Part shown: positions 21,194 through 30,844 of the stretch, piece by piece | Position numbering within the stretch: position 1 is the stretch's first letter | Layout of the letters: each line of letters starts with the position of its first letter | DNA from: Tetranychus cinnabarinus | Lineage: Eukaryota > Arthropoda > Arachnida > Trombidiformes > Tetranychidae | Assembly: GCA_022266195.1 (NCBI GenBank) | Contig: WHVY01000007.1 | Span: 1,674,001 to 1,738,000, forward strand | Length of the DNA stretch: 64,000 bases | Direction: 5' to 3' | Translations under genes and position numbers: made by a program | Notes under the pieces: generated by a model | What the model was told of the DNA's origin: nothing | Seen by the model: the letters and a program-made list of their open reading frames with translations, nothing else | The model's database searches: none

Positions 21194-24100
21194 CTGAAAA
21201 GTAGATGATAGAAAAAAAATAAGTTAATATGAGATGAATTGTCTTAAAAAATAACATGACAACAGTTTGCATTTTTCAGTTTTCAGTTAAACATCTTCAA
21301 GTTTAAAATGTCGTCTGATTTATGAAATGTTAACGGTCGCTCCTCATTGGTTAAAGCAATTTCTGGTTGATTAGGGATTTTGTGTTAATTATGGCTTGTC
21401 TTTTTGTTTTTAGGTTAAATTGAGAGATTAGTGATTTTTTGGATTAAAAGCTTGGCATTTTATTTCCAAGCTTTAAATATACTAATTGATCAATGTTCTT
21501 GGTTAAATCAGTGAATAATATCGAATAGACAATTTAAATCCTTTGGTCTCTCTTGAGAAGTAAAGAAGGAAAGAAAGAAAAAGATGAAGAAAGAGTTAGA
21601 TAATCAACAATCAATCCAACTTCAAGTTAATAGAAGAGACAATCAATCAATAGAGATTTAACAAATTGTTTCTCCTGTCTAACATCGGATCAGAATCAAG
21701 TTAATCATGATTATCTTTTGTTGGTTTACACACAGTGATTTAAAGGCTGGACCAATTCAGTTTGCCCGCCTTGAGAGTGAACAATTGAAACATTTTGATT
21801 AACCAATGTTACATTGTTTTGTTTTGCCAGTAAATCATTTTTTAAATGTTTTAAAAGAAAAATAAAGCAAAAAATAAATTGTTAGTTTCAATAGAAAGTT
21901 TTCAAACATAACTCAGCCTTCAAATAAGCTCATTCAATCGATTAAAACAATTTATTTGCTCAATTAATCGGTTACATCAATTTTCGCGCTAAACCTTTTG
22001 CTAAGCGTTTTGCTACGCCATCTTCAGAACAAAAAGTGTGTTCAATATTGAAATTTGATTTTAATGACATTCCATTTTATTCTGTATTAATGTTTTGTGA
22101 GCCCAGTTTAATCAATATTTAGCAAAAATTTCATTGTGTTTCAGTACTAAAAGTAGGTAGGAACTCAAAATACGAGTACATTCGATATTCAATGTAAATA
22201 ATTTTTTATATTTTTATGTTTTATTTCTAGATTTTTGTATACACTAAAAGACGGGAATAAGCGGCAAAGCTAGCCAAATTGATGACCAATTCACTCGGCC
22301 ATAGTAAAGCTAAACACACGCTTTCTGCTTGTCAATAAATGTAAGTTTTACCCTTTAAGGTATAGTTCATTATTAATAACTATAGTTGTACTAAATTATT
22401 TGTTATATAACCTTTGAACTATCAGTGATTAACCTTGACCTCACACTTGCATCTAGGTTAACCTTACCATTTGAACAAGTCTACCAACCATTAACCATGT
22501 TTAAGTGATTCTATGTAGTGTAACTGTGGTTAATCAGCATTCTGGCAATGATGTTAAACTAAAATGTGTCTTTATTTTCCTTTGAGAGTCTGGTATTCTG
22601 GTTAATTTGGACTGGATTTTAGATTGGGCTAAATTTTACGTTATTGGAGGAAAACTTGCAAAGATCCAGTATGTCAATTGATTGTTCTGGATGAACAAGT
22701 GTATATTTAACTTGGTGATCTTGTTTTGCTCAAAAATGAGGAAAAAACTGCTGCAATCCTAGTAATAACATGGTGACCAGACTGTGAACATTGAATCAAA
22801 TCAATTTATTGGCTTAAACTTTAATGATAAACTAAAGTTACCATTGGTTACCTTTTTGGACTTTGGGCAAGGTCCAGTGATTTAACTGACCAGAAAAAAA
22901 ACAACAACATAGCATTGAGTATTGGTCAATGGGTTAACCCTTTTTCATCATTCTCATTTGTTCTTTTCTTTCTCTCTTTTCCAGGCTTTTTTCCTTTGTG
23001 TACAAAAGGAATGATAAATAATTAGCTTTGAATAAATTTAATGGATGACTGATTGTGAACAGGGGAGCAAAGTGAATCTCACCATTGAATCAATGAACAC
23101 AAAAATCAAGGCAATCCTTTCAAGATAAGCATCGTTAAAATATCCAAGCCAACGATTTTGCTGCACTCAGTAAAACAAATCTTCACCTGATCTTGCCTGA
23201 ACTCCAACAAAGACTCAAATGCTCAAAGTCAGAATTTTTTGATTAATTGGTTTAAATGTCAGGCTTTAAATAACATTGAAATAGAAAACCTTTTCTATTA
23301 TATAATTAAAAAAATTTGAATGACAACCTGATTAGGATCCATACAGAGATAAATTTACAGTGAAAGCTTGCTAATAATATGTAATGAAATATTGAAAATG
23401 AAAAATATATCTCATTATGTATTATTAGACAATCCTTTTTATTGTTGAGATTTGATTAAACATACAAAACAAGATTTACAATATGGTAAATATGCAAACA
23501 TGTATATTATTAAATAATAATAGAGCATTGTGATAGATATGGAAAGAAAGAGAAGAAGAAGGATGAAAAAAGGATGAGGAAGAATAAGATGGATGATCAA
23601 GTAAAATGTTGAAAGGTATAGAGTAAAGGTACCAAAGGTATTAAACCTTCATCTATTTATAAATATTAATAAATTACATTTACAATGTTTATGAATTTAT
23701 TAAACAGGTAAATTGTTGATGTGGTTGATTCACCAAATTGTAACCAAATTAATATATTAACCATTAATATCATTATAAGATGTAAATGATTATTGATGAA
23801 AGGTTTGGATGAGTGTAAAAAACCCTCAACAAATCTCATTTGAGTTTTACTTTTCTCTCTTGCTGAACTTCACTTCAATTTATCAATCAAATTGAAACAT
23901 ATTTTTTTAATTATGATAGATTCCTGTGAAACTTGCAATTTAATGGTACCCAAGCTTAATGAGTAATTTAACCTGATTAATTAATGTTCATTGTTAATTG
24001 AAAATGATCAAATGACACTTAAACTGTTTAACAGTAACAAATGAACCATCTTTTGATAAACTTACAAATAATAGAGAGGTTAGTAAATTGTGATCCCAAA

Positions 24101-27100
24101 TAATGAATGTAAGAGTTTTTATTATTACATGGTAATAACTATAATGAGGCTTCTGATGATTCTGAAATGTGAACAAGAAAAGAAACTCATCAAATTAGAT
24201 ATTAGCCTATAATGAAAAAAACGATGAACATAATCTTTGAACAACATTGAAACCACTCTAATATGCCATCAGTTAAATGATTACAACAATTTTAACCAAA
24301 CCCTTAACTTCCGTTCATGTAGGAATAAAATGTTAACGATTATCATTCTAATTCATTTTTCAATTCTCATTTACAGAAACATATTGAATGGATGAAGCCA
24401 GGAAAAGATGGACAAAAGGACAAGCATACAAATGGCCGGCGAGACAAAAGGACAAGAATAACCAGGAAAAGATCAATTTGCAATTTGTCAAGACACCCAA
24501 TCAACCAGGATGATACATGATGAAAAGCTGACCAAAACATAATTCAATGGAATCTCAGCATTTCTTGTATCAACAGTAATGTCAAGTGTTGCACCATTGC
24601 AATTTCTGAACTCACCTAATGATACAAATGTATATCTGCCTTTGAACCCGTTTTGTCACTCAAGTTACCCATATTGGTACCTTGAACCGACAACCTTTAA
24701 AATCAAATGGAACCGTAATTTGACCATTTCGTCCATTTCACCAATCAATTAGACAATATTATTCTAAATTAATATAATACACTATTAATTATACTCAACT
24801 GATTAATGTTGCTTCGTTTCACCCAAACTAAACTGTTAATCTGTTAAGTGTAATGATATCAAGTGATAGTCACGTAAAGTGAATTGTGATTTGGAGGAAA
24901 AAAAGGCAAGAAACACAAGAAAAAAAGCAGCTTGAACAGATAAACTTTGATTCTGATTCATATTCCAACATGGAACTGGTTTTCTTTTTATTTTTCCTGT
25001 TTTTTTATTTCTCTCTCATCCCTTTCCTTCCTGATTTTTTTCCCTCCTCTCTTCTTTCTCCATCTCTTTCTCATCACCAACATCTCATCTTTTCAAGATT
25101 TTCTTGCTCTAAACAGTTGAACAGCAAGAAAGCAAGAAAAAAAATAATGATAAACTATTGAAGCAAATAGTTTCATCGGAAGTGAACATTATCCTATTCA
25201 ACTATTATTACCATTCACATTCCCTATTATCAATGCTAAATAGTGAAAGTCTTTAGATGTATAAAAAAAGGGCAAGAATAGCTCTTGATTATATTTTATA
25301 TATTACAATTTCCGGGTCATTTTACATGGTTCAATATCACTTTATCCATTTGATATCCAACACTTGGCCAGAAACACAACAATTTATCAACAGAAACACA
25401 CAAGTCTCTATCATTATATTATCACAGCCATCATTTGATAAAACAGTAATAATATGATCAAGTTGGAAAAAAAGGCTTCCACAGAAAAGGAGAGAAAAGG
25501 AGAAAAGGATGAAATATAATCAAAAATTATCATTTCATTCAATTTAAAGTTCATTTTTCTTTCCAATGTTTCTCATTATCATCATTATTACTCAGTTTTA
25601 CACACAAAACTGAACCTTTTGTAAAGCTAAACAATATTTGTTAAAGTGAAATCACACAATCCAGGAGCAAAAAAGGAGTGAAAAGTTAAAGAAAACCTGG
25701 AATCACTATCATCATCATTGAATGGTCAAACAACGGAAGAGAAACAAGATGAAATATAAAATGAAATAATGATGAAAACTATTCAAGTGGAATTGTTTAG
25801 CTTTTCATGAACAAGAAAAAAAAGAAGGCGATGAAAATGGCGATTCCAATTGCATTTCTTGGTATTTCTCTTTATCTTACTTTATAATCATCATGACTAG
25901 CAGCACCATAATCATCTCAATCATCTTCATTTTTTGTCATTTCTCATTATGACCATCTTCCATCTCATCTTTGCCATACTTGTCCACTACAATTGCGCTA
26001 CCAATTGGTCAACGGATTTTCTTATTAAATCTGGTTATCCATTGCTCCTTAGCATTCCCATCATCAGCATCTTCATCATCTTCATGATTCTCTATTATAT
26101 TTCTTGCTTTCAATTGGCAGTCAAAAAAAGAGGAAATTCTCAATCAATAACTTTCTCTTTCCCATCATCTAAGCCTGCAAAATCTTACCGATCGTCACAA
26201 CCGAACTTTTTTTACTTCTCTCTTTTCCTCATCATTTCTATCATTTTCATCTTCTTGCCATTCTCTAACCATTTTCATCATCATCAACTTCCCTCTTCGT
26301 GATGTTCGTAAAAATCTTCGCACTGATCGATATACAAGATAAGATCGATAAGTTGTGAGTCTTTTTATCTACTTTTTTTCATCATCACCATCATCTTTCC
26401 TTGTTACTCTTTTACTCTCTCTCTCTAACAGAATCTTTTATCATCTTAATCATCATAGCTTACAAGGTAAAAATATCCTTTTATCCAAATTCCTGATTCC
26501 CTGTAAACTTTTGCTCAATCCAACCAATAATTCAATTGGAAAGTTACTTGCAAGCCAAATTGAATTAATTGATTATAATTTTGTTATCCAAAATCATCAA
26601 ATGTTTCAATATCAATGGTAATGTTGAACCTGATCAATTCAAGTCTATTCACCAAAGAAACCTGGAAAACCTTAACAAGAACAAAACCCTTTTCTCTAAT
26701 GATAGAGACAGAAAAAAATGTCTTCATTCTAATTTCGATTCTTTTTCATCATTTTTTTGTCACGATTCTGTTTGAAAAAAAAACTCTAATCATCAGGAAC
26801 ATCATCATATTTATCATGAAAGCAACATTGCAACTCCAGTTATCAATATCAAAAGCTATTTTTCCATCCATATAATGATATTTACTCCAATTAACCAGAA
26901 ACTTGTTCTCATCCTCGCTCTTCATCCTCGTCTTCTCCATCTTTAACATCTTAAATAACCTCTCGACCTTATACTTTATTCCTCTTTTTGTCCCTTTTCA
27001 CTCCCAATCCTTGCTCACAATTTAACTAGTCAATGTGTGTGTGTATATGTGTCTTGTTAGATTATCAAAGTCTCAGTCATCAGAAATATCATTGAGAAGG

Positions 27101-27733
27101 AAAATCAATTAAGGTTGGCACAGAAGAAGAAGGAAGAAGAAGGAAGAAGATGATGAAAAGATCTGTATATTACATGGTTAAAATAAGTGCTGACTCTCAA
27201 GGGTATATTGGTAAAGCCAAATAGGACAAATGATTTAGTCCCTTGTTATTATATATGAATACAATTGTGAGCCTTATTTTTCCTTCATCGATCCAAACAA
27301 ATAAGAATATAATAGTAATAATAAGAGAGAAATAAGAAGAAGAAGAAGAAAAGTTCTTAATAATTTGGTTATTCGGAAAATAAAAGAAACTCAAGCTTCT
27401 TAAAAGTTATCATTATTATTATTTTCACCATTGTTTGTCGTTTTAATGTAACTTCACTGATCATCATTCAAACTGTTATCCTGAACAAGGAGGAGTGAAA
27501 AGAAGAATGAAAAAAAAGGATAAAAATAGCTCTTATAAAACATCTGATTAAACATAATTGTTTGGATATTGTAAAGCAGAGATACTTCATTGATTAGTTT
27601 TCATAGAGAATCTCAATTGATTTAAATTTCAAATTGAACCATTCACAGTTTTTCAATTTAATTTTCCAAGTTAATACATTTGCTCATTTTTCATTTGCAA
27701 ATTGATCAATAAAAAAGCCTCCAAACTCACTTT
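21194..27733. other. Non-coding region upstream of the identified GluCl exons
   Basis: GluCl 5' intron or promoter-proximal DNA; the missing first coding exon was searched for here and not recognised. AT-rich with microsatellites (AGAAGAAGGAAG near 27120-27155, GT repeats near 27032-27046). The segment around 21960-22330 is less AT-rich and more complex than its surroundings, but I could not assign it. Short open frames such as 25934-26302 are low-complexity pyrimidine-rich translations and are not called. Confidence 0.6.
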
Positions 27734-27739
27734 AATCAT
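27734..27739. repeat. Target-site duplication, left copy (AATCAT)
   Basis: AATCAT directly precedes the Polinton's terminal AGTAGT and recurs exactly after its ACTACT end at 41033-41038. Six bp is the known Polinton duplication length. Confidence 0.95.
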
Positions 27740-27891
27740 AGTAGTTATATAATGTCCTGTTCCAGGACGACTTGGTTTTTCCAGGACAAGTTGGTTTTTC
27801 CAGGACAGTCCGCTTCTGGGACAAACGAACTGTCCGCCTCTGGGACAATGATACCGTCATACGGTATTAGTTTTTTTCAATGTTACAGTGT
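27740..27891 (+). repeat. Polinton left terminal inverted repeat
   Basis: Matches the reverse complement of 40889-41032 over its length, with scattered substitutions and one indel of 7-8 bases. It begins AGTAGTTATATAATGTCC. Inside are two tandem 19-bp units built on CCAGGACRASTTGGTTTTT and two copies of GTCCGCYTCTGGGACAA, then the 17-bp palindrome at 27851-27867. Confidence 0.9.
27851..27867. promoter_or_regulatory. Subterminal palindrome, possible protein-binding site
   Basis: ATACCGT-CAT-ACGGTAT: 7-bp arms with a 3-bp spacer. Exact copies (opposite strand) occur at 40714-40730 and 40913-40929. It is retained unchanged in both inverted repeats while neighbouring bases differ, as expected for an integrase, replication or transcription factor site. 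Confidence 0.5.
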
Positions 27892-27933
27892 CTCAATACC
27901 AACATACAGTGTGCCTAACTTAAGTTAATATTT

Positions 27934-27945
27934 CCCCCCCCCCCC
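27934..27945. repeat. Homopolymer C12 tract
   Basis: Twelve consecutive C residues just inside the left inverted repeat, the only such run in this AT-rich window. Another GTCCGCTTCTAGGACAA copy follows at about 27956. Confidence 0.9.
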
Positions 27946-27993
27946 AATCAAACTTGTCCGCTTCTAGGACAACTCCGATGACTCGATGAAAAC

Positions 27994-28000
27994 TATATAA
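27994..28000 (+). promoter_or_regulatory. TATA box of the rightward gene block
   Basis: CTATATAAGGC lies 30 bp upstream of the first rightward ATG (28030). A start site about 25-30 bp downstream would give almost no leader. Position relative to the ATG is known; activity is inferred. Confidence 0.55.
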
Positions 28001-28029
28001 GGCAGTAACAATCAAATGTTCAATCAAAA

Positions 28030-28152
28030 ATGGAATTTCTCACAAAGAAGAAGGTTGTTTTCGGGATCTTAGTGATCGTAATTATAGTCATTGTGATATT
28101 AGTTCATACTTTCCATCAACCAACAAGTGAATATGACATCAAACTCGCTTAA
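28030..28152 (+). CDS. Small single-pass membrane protein, 40 aa
   Basis: ATG at 28030, stop TAA at 28150-28152. The sequence has a short Lys-rich N-terminus (FLTKKK), a strongly hydrophobic stretch of Val, Ile and Leu at about residues 9-27, then HTFHQPTSEYD. The layout fits a type II or tail-anchored micro-membrane protein. It overlaps the start of the TBP-like gene by 20 bp in another frame. It is the first frame after the TATA box, which supports it being real. Function unknown. It could be a chance frame, since 40 codons is weak evidence on its own. Confidence 0.45.
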   Translation: MEFLTKKKVVFGILVIVIIVIVILVHTFHQPTSEYDIKLA

Positions 28153-28624
28153 CTTTACTATTGCTAATATTGTAAGTCTATGGAAGATAGACGGACCAAT
28201 AAAATTAGAAATTGATAACTCTAAACGTAAGAAGAAATTCAACGCTCAAGTTATAAGAAAACAAGGTGTATTCCTTGTTTTTGCATCAGGCAAAGTGATT
28301 GCTACAGGCTTTAAAGATGTAACTAAAGCCGGTTCAGTTCTTCAAGAACTGTACCCGGACAATCATGTCAGCTTTGTCAAAGTTGTTAATATTACAGCAC
28401 ATAGTTTCGTGCCCTATACTTTCAATATTCGTGAGATGATAGACTCCTATCAGGATACTACGTACGAGCCTGAGATTTATCCAGCAGTTTACATTAAACT
28501 GAATGGATTAACTCTGATCTACTATTCAACCGGATCAATAATCATAACTGGCGCCAAAGAGCTTTCTCAGATAGATGGCGCCTTAGTCCAATTCGTGAGA
28601 CGAACTGCTCAGATGGGTATTTAA
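28133..28624 (+). CDS. TATA-binding-protein-like protein of the Polinton
   Basis: 163 residues from the ATG at 28133. The protein shows two diverged copies of the TBP fold repeat. Repeat 1 is about residues 8-78, with NIVS near its start and FLVFASGKVIATGFK at 47-61. Repeat 2 is about 82-158, with SYQDTTYEPEIYPAVYIKL then LIYYSTGSIIITGAK. The order and spacing follow the TBP core: SGK-TG-K in each half and YEPE-P between. Phe50 sits where the first DNA-kinking Phe of TBP lies; the second-half equivalent is Tyr130 or Tyr131. The gene lacks the acidic or Gln-rich N-terminus of cellular TBP and is shorter between strands, so it is not a recent host copy. TBP is known to place RNA polymerase II at TATA promoters; a role in transcribing the element's own genes is inference. 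Confidence 0.75.
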   Translation: MTSNSLNFTIANIVSLWKIDGPIKLEIDNSKRKKKFNAQVIRKQGVFLVFASGKVIATGFKDVTKAGSVLQELYPDNHVSFVKVVNITAHSFVPYTFNIREMIDSYQDTTYEPEIYPAVYIKLNGLTLIYYSTGSIIITGAKELSQIDGALVQFVRRTAQMGI

Positions 28625-28625
28625 G
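28618..28625 (+). promoter_or_regulatory. TATA-like box overlapping the TBP-like gene's stop codon
   Basis: TATTTAAG, with the TAA stop of the preceding gene at 28622-28624 inside it, 46 bp before the next ATG (28672). Candidate separate promoter for that gene. Confidence 0.35.
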
Positions 28626-28671
28626 CAGAGAAGAAACAAAGCTCGAGATCATTTCAACGCTAACTACTAAC

Positions 28672-29262
28672 ATGTCTACTTGGAAAAACTTCACTCTCCT
28701 TGATGGAGAAACTACTTTCAAAATTTGTTACGGTGCTAAAGTTAAACGTATAGATATACGCAAGATAATTAATGATAAACCATCGAGATATGGTGTATCT
28801 TTAACAGGAGCGGAATTACTATACATTCATAATTTCTACAAAAACTTTTCGGATGGACCATTGCAAGCGCAGTATTTCAATGTGACAGTGAGAAAGTATT
28901 CGAACAATTCGATGGAGATAGAAAAAAATGGTTCTAAAGTCATCACTCATTTATCACTCTGGGATAAAATCAAGCCATTCGTCCCTCTTGCAGTTTATTC
29001 GGTATACGAGGAAATAGCAGTTGATCAATTCATCGATTTATATATTCTTTCATTTGCCATGGATGCCGAGAAAATGTTAACAAGACAATGGCCTACCAGT
29101 GCATTCCTGACCAGTGATCCAGATAATTCAATTGTTTACCAATTAGGATTAGCTCAAGCACAAGAGTTCAAGAATAGAAAGATTGATATCGATTCTTTGA
29201 ATCGATTCATCGGATCCAACAAGGAGCTTTTCAGCTCCCTCGTCTCATTTATGTATAAATAG
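28672..29262 (+). CDS. Polinton accessory protein, possible PC4/SUB1-like DNA-binding domain
   Basis: 196 residues. The N-terminal part (about residues 16-55) reads KVKRIDIRKIINDKPSRYGV then SLTGAEL. This follows the PC4/p15 coactivator pattern: a beta-strand, IDIR, K-P-x-R-x-G-x-S-L, then a helix. A second stretch (about 69-100) with VRKYSNNSMEI may be a weaker related unit. The C-terminal half is helical and unrecognised. In the PC4 family this domain binds single-stranded DNA and assists RNA polymerase II; some DNA viruses and phages use such proteins in replication. Lying directly after the TBP-like gene favours a transcription or DNA-handling role. The similarity is short, so the assignment is tentative. 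Confidence 0.5.
   Translation: MSTWKNFTLLDGETTFKICYGAKVKRIDIRKIINDKPSRYGVSLTGAELLYIHNFYKNFSDGPLQAQYFNVTVRKYSNNSMEIEKNGSKVITHLSLWDKIKPFVPLAVYSVYEEIAVDQFIDLYILSFAMDAEKMLTRQWPTSAFLTSDPDNSIVYQLGLAQAQEFKNRKIDIDSLNRFIGSNKELFSSLVSFMYK
29254..29262 (+). promoter_or_regulatory. TATA box overlapping a stop codon
   Basis: TATAAATAG, a strong TATA match whose last three bases are the stop codon of the PC4-like gene. The next ATG (29304) is 41 bp downstream, a good distance for a short-leader transcript. Confidence 0.45.
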
Positions 29263-29303
29263 ACATGTCTTTGCTCTCATCTAGCATTTGACCGTCAGTT
29301 ATC

Positions 29304-29810
29304 ATGGAAGTCATTTGTGTTTACTTCGATATCCAAGGCTTTACCATTAATGGCGATTTTCAGCCTCGTGAAATATGTTTGTTAAGTGATTATCTTACTT
29401 TAAACTTTCTAGTCAGTCAAAAGGATTGTGAACCCACAGAAAAAGAACAATTACAAATTGAATATTTAACCAACAAGTTCCATGGACTTAGTTTATGTCC
29501 CAAAAGAGCAATCAATGAGGACTATGTCAAAACAATCATTAAATTGTTTTACTATTTTTCAAAGGATGGAAGCAAATATAGGATCGCATGTAAATCTAAA
29601 GAAGCGGAGGAATACCTTGATTCATTGAGTCTACCAGCTTTCAATATACTCACAGTCTATGGTGCAACTCATAAAGAGATCCATAGAAACCAATTACCAT
29701 GTACTCATCACAATAGGGATGATCCCTCTCTCAAATGTTCACTAAATATTGTCCAAGATATGAAGACCTTCATCGATAATCTTGGTTTAGGTCAAATTGA
29801 AACTGATTAA
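29304..29810 (+). CDS. Conserved-looking Polinton protein with FDIQGF start, function unknown
   Basis: 168 residues. It opens ICVYFDIQGFTINGDFQPRE and has a C-terminal Cys/His cluster (CTHHNRDDPSLKC followed by NIVQDM). The N-terminal strand ending in FDIQGF, a KE/RE dipeptide about 14 residues later, and the late C-H-C cluster recall a group of uncharacterised proteins found in arthropod Polintons and genomes. I recall this group only loosely. The D in FDIQGF could suggest a decayed RNase H-like nuclease fold, but the usual full set of acidic residues is not evident. Gaps of 41 bp upstream and 40 bp downstream place it in the compact rightward block. Function not assigned. Confidence 0.65.
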   Translation: MEVICVYFDIQGFTINGDFQPREICLLSDYLTLNFLVSQKDCEPTEKEQLQIEYLTNKFHGLSLCPKRAINEDYVKTIIKLFYYFSKDGSKYRIACKSKEAEEYLDSLSLPAFNILTVYGATHKEIHRNQLPCTHHNRDDPSLKCSLNIVQDMKTFIDNLGLGQIETD

Positions 29811-29850
29811 TTTGTTTAAGAAAATTTAATAAAATTGTTTAAAACTAAAA

Positions 29851-30486
29851 ATGAAGCCTTACTTTATTTATTTACATCACCCATTTACAATGTTAGTTGC
29901 TGGTCCAACTGGTTCGGGAAAAACCAGATGGATTACGCAATTAATAACAGGCGCGAATAGATTTTCATCTCCACCACCACAAAAAATAACTTATTTTTAT
30001 GGTGAGTATCAGAGTATCTTTGGTTCAGTCAAAGGGGTAAACTTTATTAAGGGTTTACCCGAAAACTTGATTGAAAAATTCGACGGAACAGTACCTGAAT
30101 GGATCATCATCGATGATCTAATGTCAGAGTCAACAAACTCTAGAGTAATCAGTGAACTATTCACTAAAGGTTCACATCACCGTAATCTTTCAGTGATCCT
30201 CATTGTTCAAAATTTCTTTACAAGAGGTAAAGAAAGTAGAAACATATCTTTGAATTCACAATATATTGTATTATTCAAAAACCCAAGGGATCAATCAATT
30301 ATCACTAGTATCGGTAGACAAATGTTACCCGGTAAAGTTAATAAATTACAAGCAATTTATGAAGATGCAACCTCAGCCCCCTATTCATATTTATTCGTTG
30401 ACTTAAAACCTGAAACCCCAATGGAAGTTAGATTTCTATCTAATGTTTTAGGTGAAAAGGACTACATTACAACCTACTTAGTATAA
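29851..30486 (+). CDS. Genome-packaging ATPase (A32-like, FtsK/HerA superfamily)
   Basis: 211 residues. Walker A is GPTGSGKT at 18-25 and Walker B is WIIIDDLM at 84-91. The later motifs LSVILIVQNFFTRGK and NSQYIVLFKNPRDQS carry the sensor Gln/Asn and the family's FKNPRD signature. Proteins of this type pump DNA into preformed capsids of Polintons, adintoviruses and large DNA viruses. Length is close to the usual for Polinton ATPases, and all key residues are present, so it should be active. Its presence with capsid and protease genes indicates that this element can in principle make virions (inference). Confidence 0.95.
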   Translation: MKPYFIYLHHPFTMLVAGPTGSGKTRWITQLITGANRFSSPPPQKITYFYGEYQSIFGSVKGVNFIKGLPENLIEKFDGTVPEWIIIDDLMSESTNSRVISELFTKGSHHRNLSVILIVQNFFTRGKESRNISLNSQYIVLFKNPRDQSIITSIGRQMLPGKVNKLQAIYEDATSAPYSYLFVDLKPETPMEVRFLSNVLGEKDYITTYLV

Positions 30487-30487
30487 G
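30482..30487 (+). promoter_or_regulatory. TATA-like motif overlapping the ATPase stop codon
   Basis: TATAAG, containing the ATPase TAA stop (30484-30486), 27 bp before the pX-like gene's ATG. Short and weak alone; noted because two other gene boundaries show the same arrangement. Confidence 0.25.
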
Positions 30488-30514
30488 AATGCAACTATTT
30501 ACAGTTTATTAAAA

Positions 30515-30844
30515 ATGACAGTAAAGACCGCAATCAAATGCTTACCTAGCCTGAAAGCGCTAGCAAAAGCCAAAAATAACAAACAAAGGAAAAAAATTCT
30601 TGATCACGCCAACAAGTGCATTTACAGTGTTATCGCTGAAATTGCAAGAGAAACCTTGAAAGGTACTTTTGATTTATCAGAACAACGTAAAAATAAACTA
30701 AAACCGTATAAGAAGCATATACGTGCACTAGCAAGAAAATCTAATCCTACCACTAAAAAGAAAATTATTAATCAACAAGGTGGATTTCTACCCGGATTAC
30801 TTGTTCCAGCAATCACTTTACTCGCAAATTTAGCTGCAAGATGA
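30515..30844 (+). CDS. pX-like basic virion core protein
   Basis: 109 residues, very Lys/Arg-rich through residue 90, ending in KKIINQQGGFLPGLLVPAIT and a short hydrophobic tail. The GGFLP-hydrophobic ending after a basic region resembles the precursor of adenovirus core protein X and the equivalent in adintovirus/Polinton elements. Such proteins condense packaged DNA; the double-Gly region is a plausible cleavage site for the element's own adenain-like protease (inference). The stop overlaps the next start as ATGA. Confidence 0.7.
   Translation: MTVKTAIKCLPSLKALAKAKNNKQRKKILDHANKCIYSVIAEIARETLKGTFDLSEQRKNKLKPYKKHIRALARKSNPTTKKKIINQQGGFLPGLLVPAITLLANLAAR

Noticed and set aside
23093..23171. 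Short minus-strand segment coding RWLGYFNDAYLERIALIFVF, bounded by AG and GT, considered as the GluCl first exon
   Set aside because: No initiator ATG; its frame ends in phase 0 while the 21193 exon needs two bases; no Cys-loop motif is recognised.
23994..24176. Minus-strand frame with AG and GT borders, considered as a GluCl signal exon
   Set aside because: The frame with the required phase contains a stop, and the sequence is not a convincing signal peptide.
28127..28132. Six-base upstream extension of the TBP-like gene beginning with GTG
   Set aside because: GTG starts are not expected in an animal nuclear gene. The ATG at 28133 is used, two codons later.
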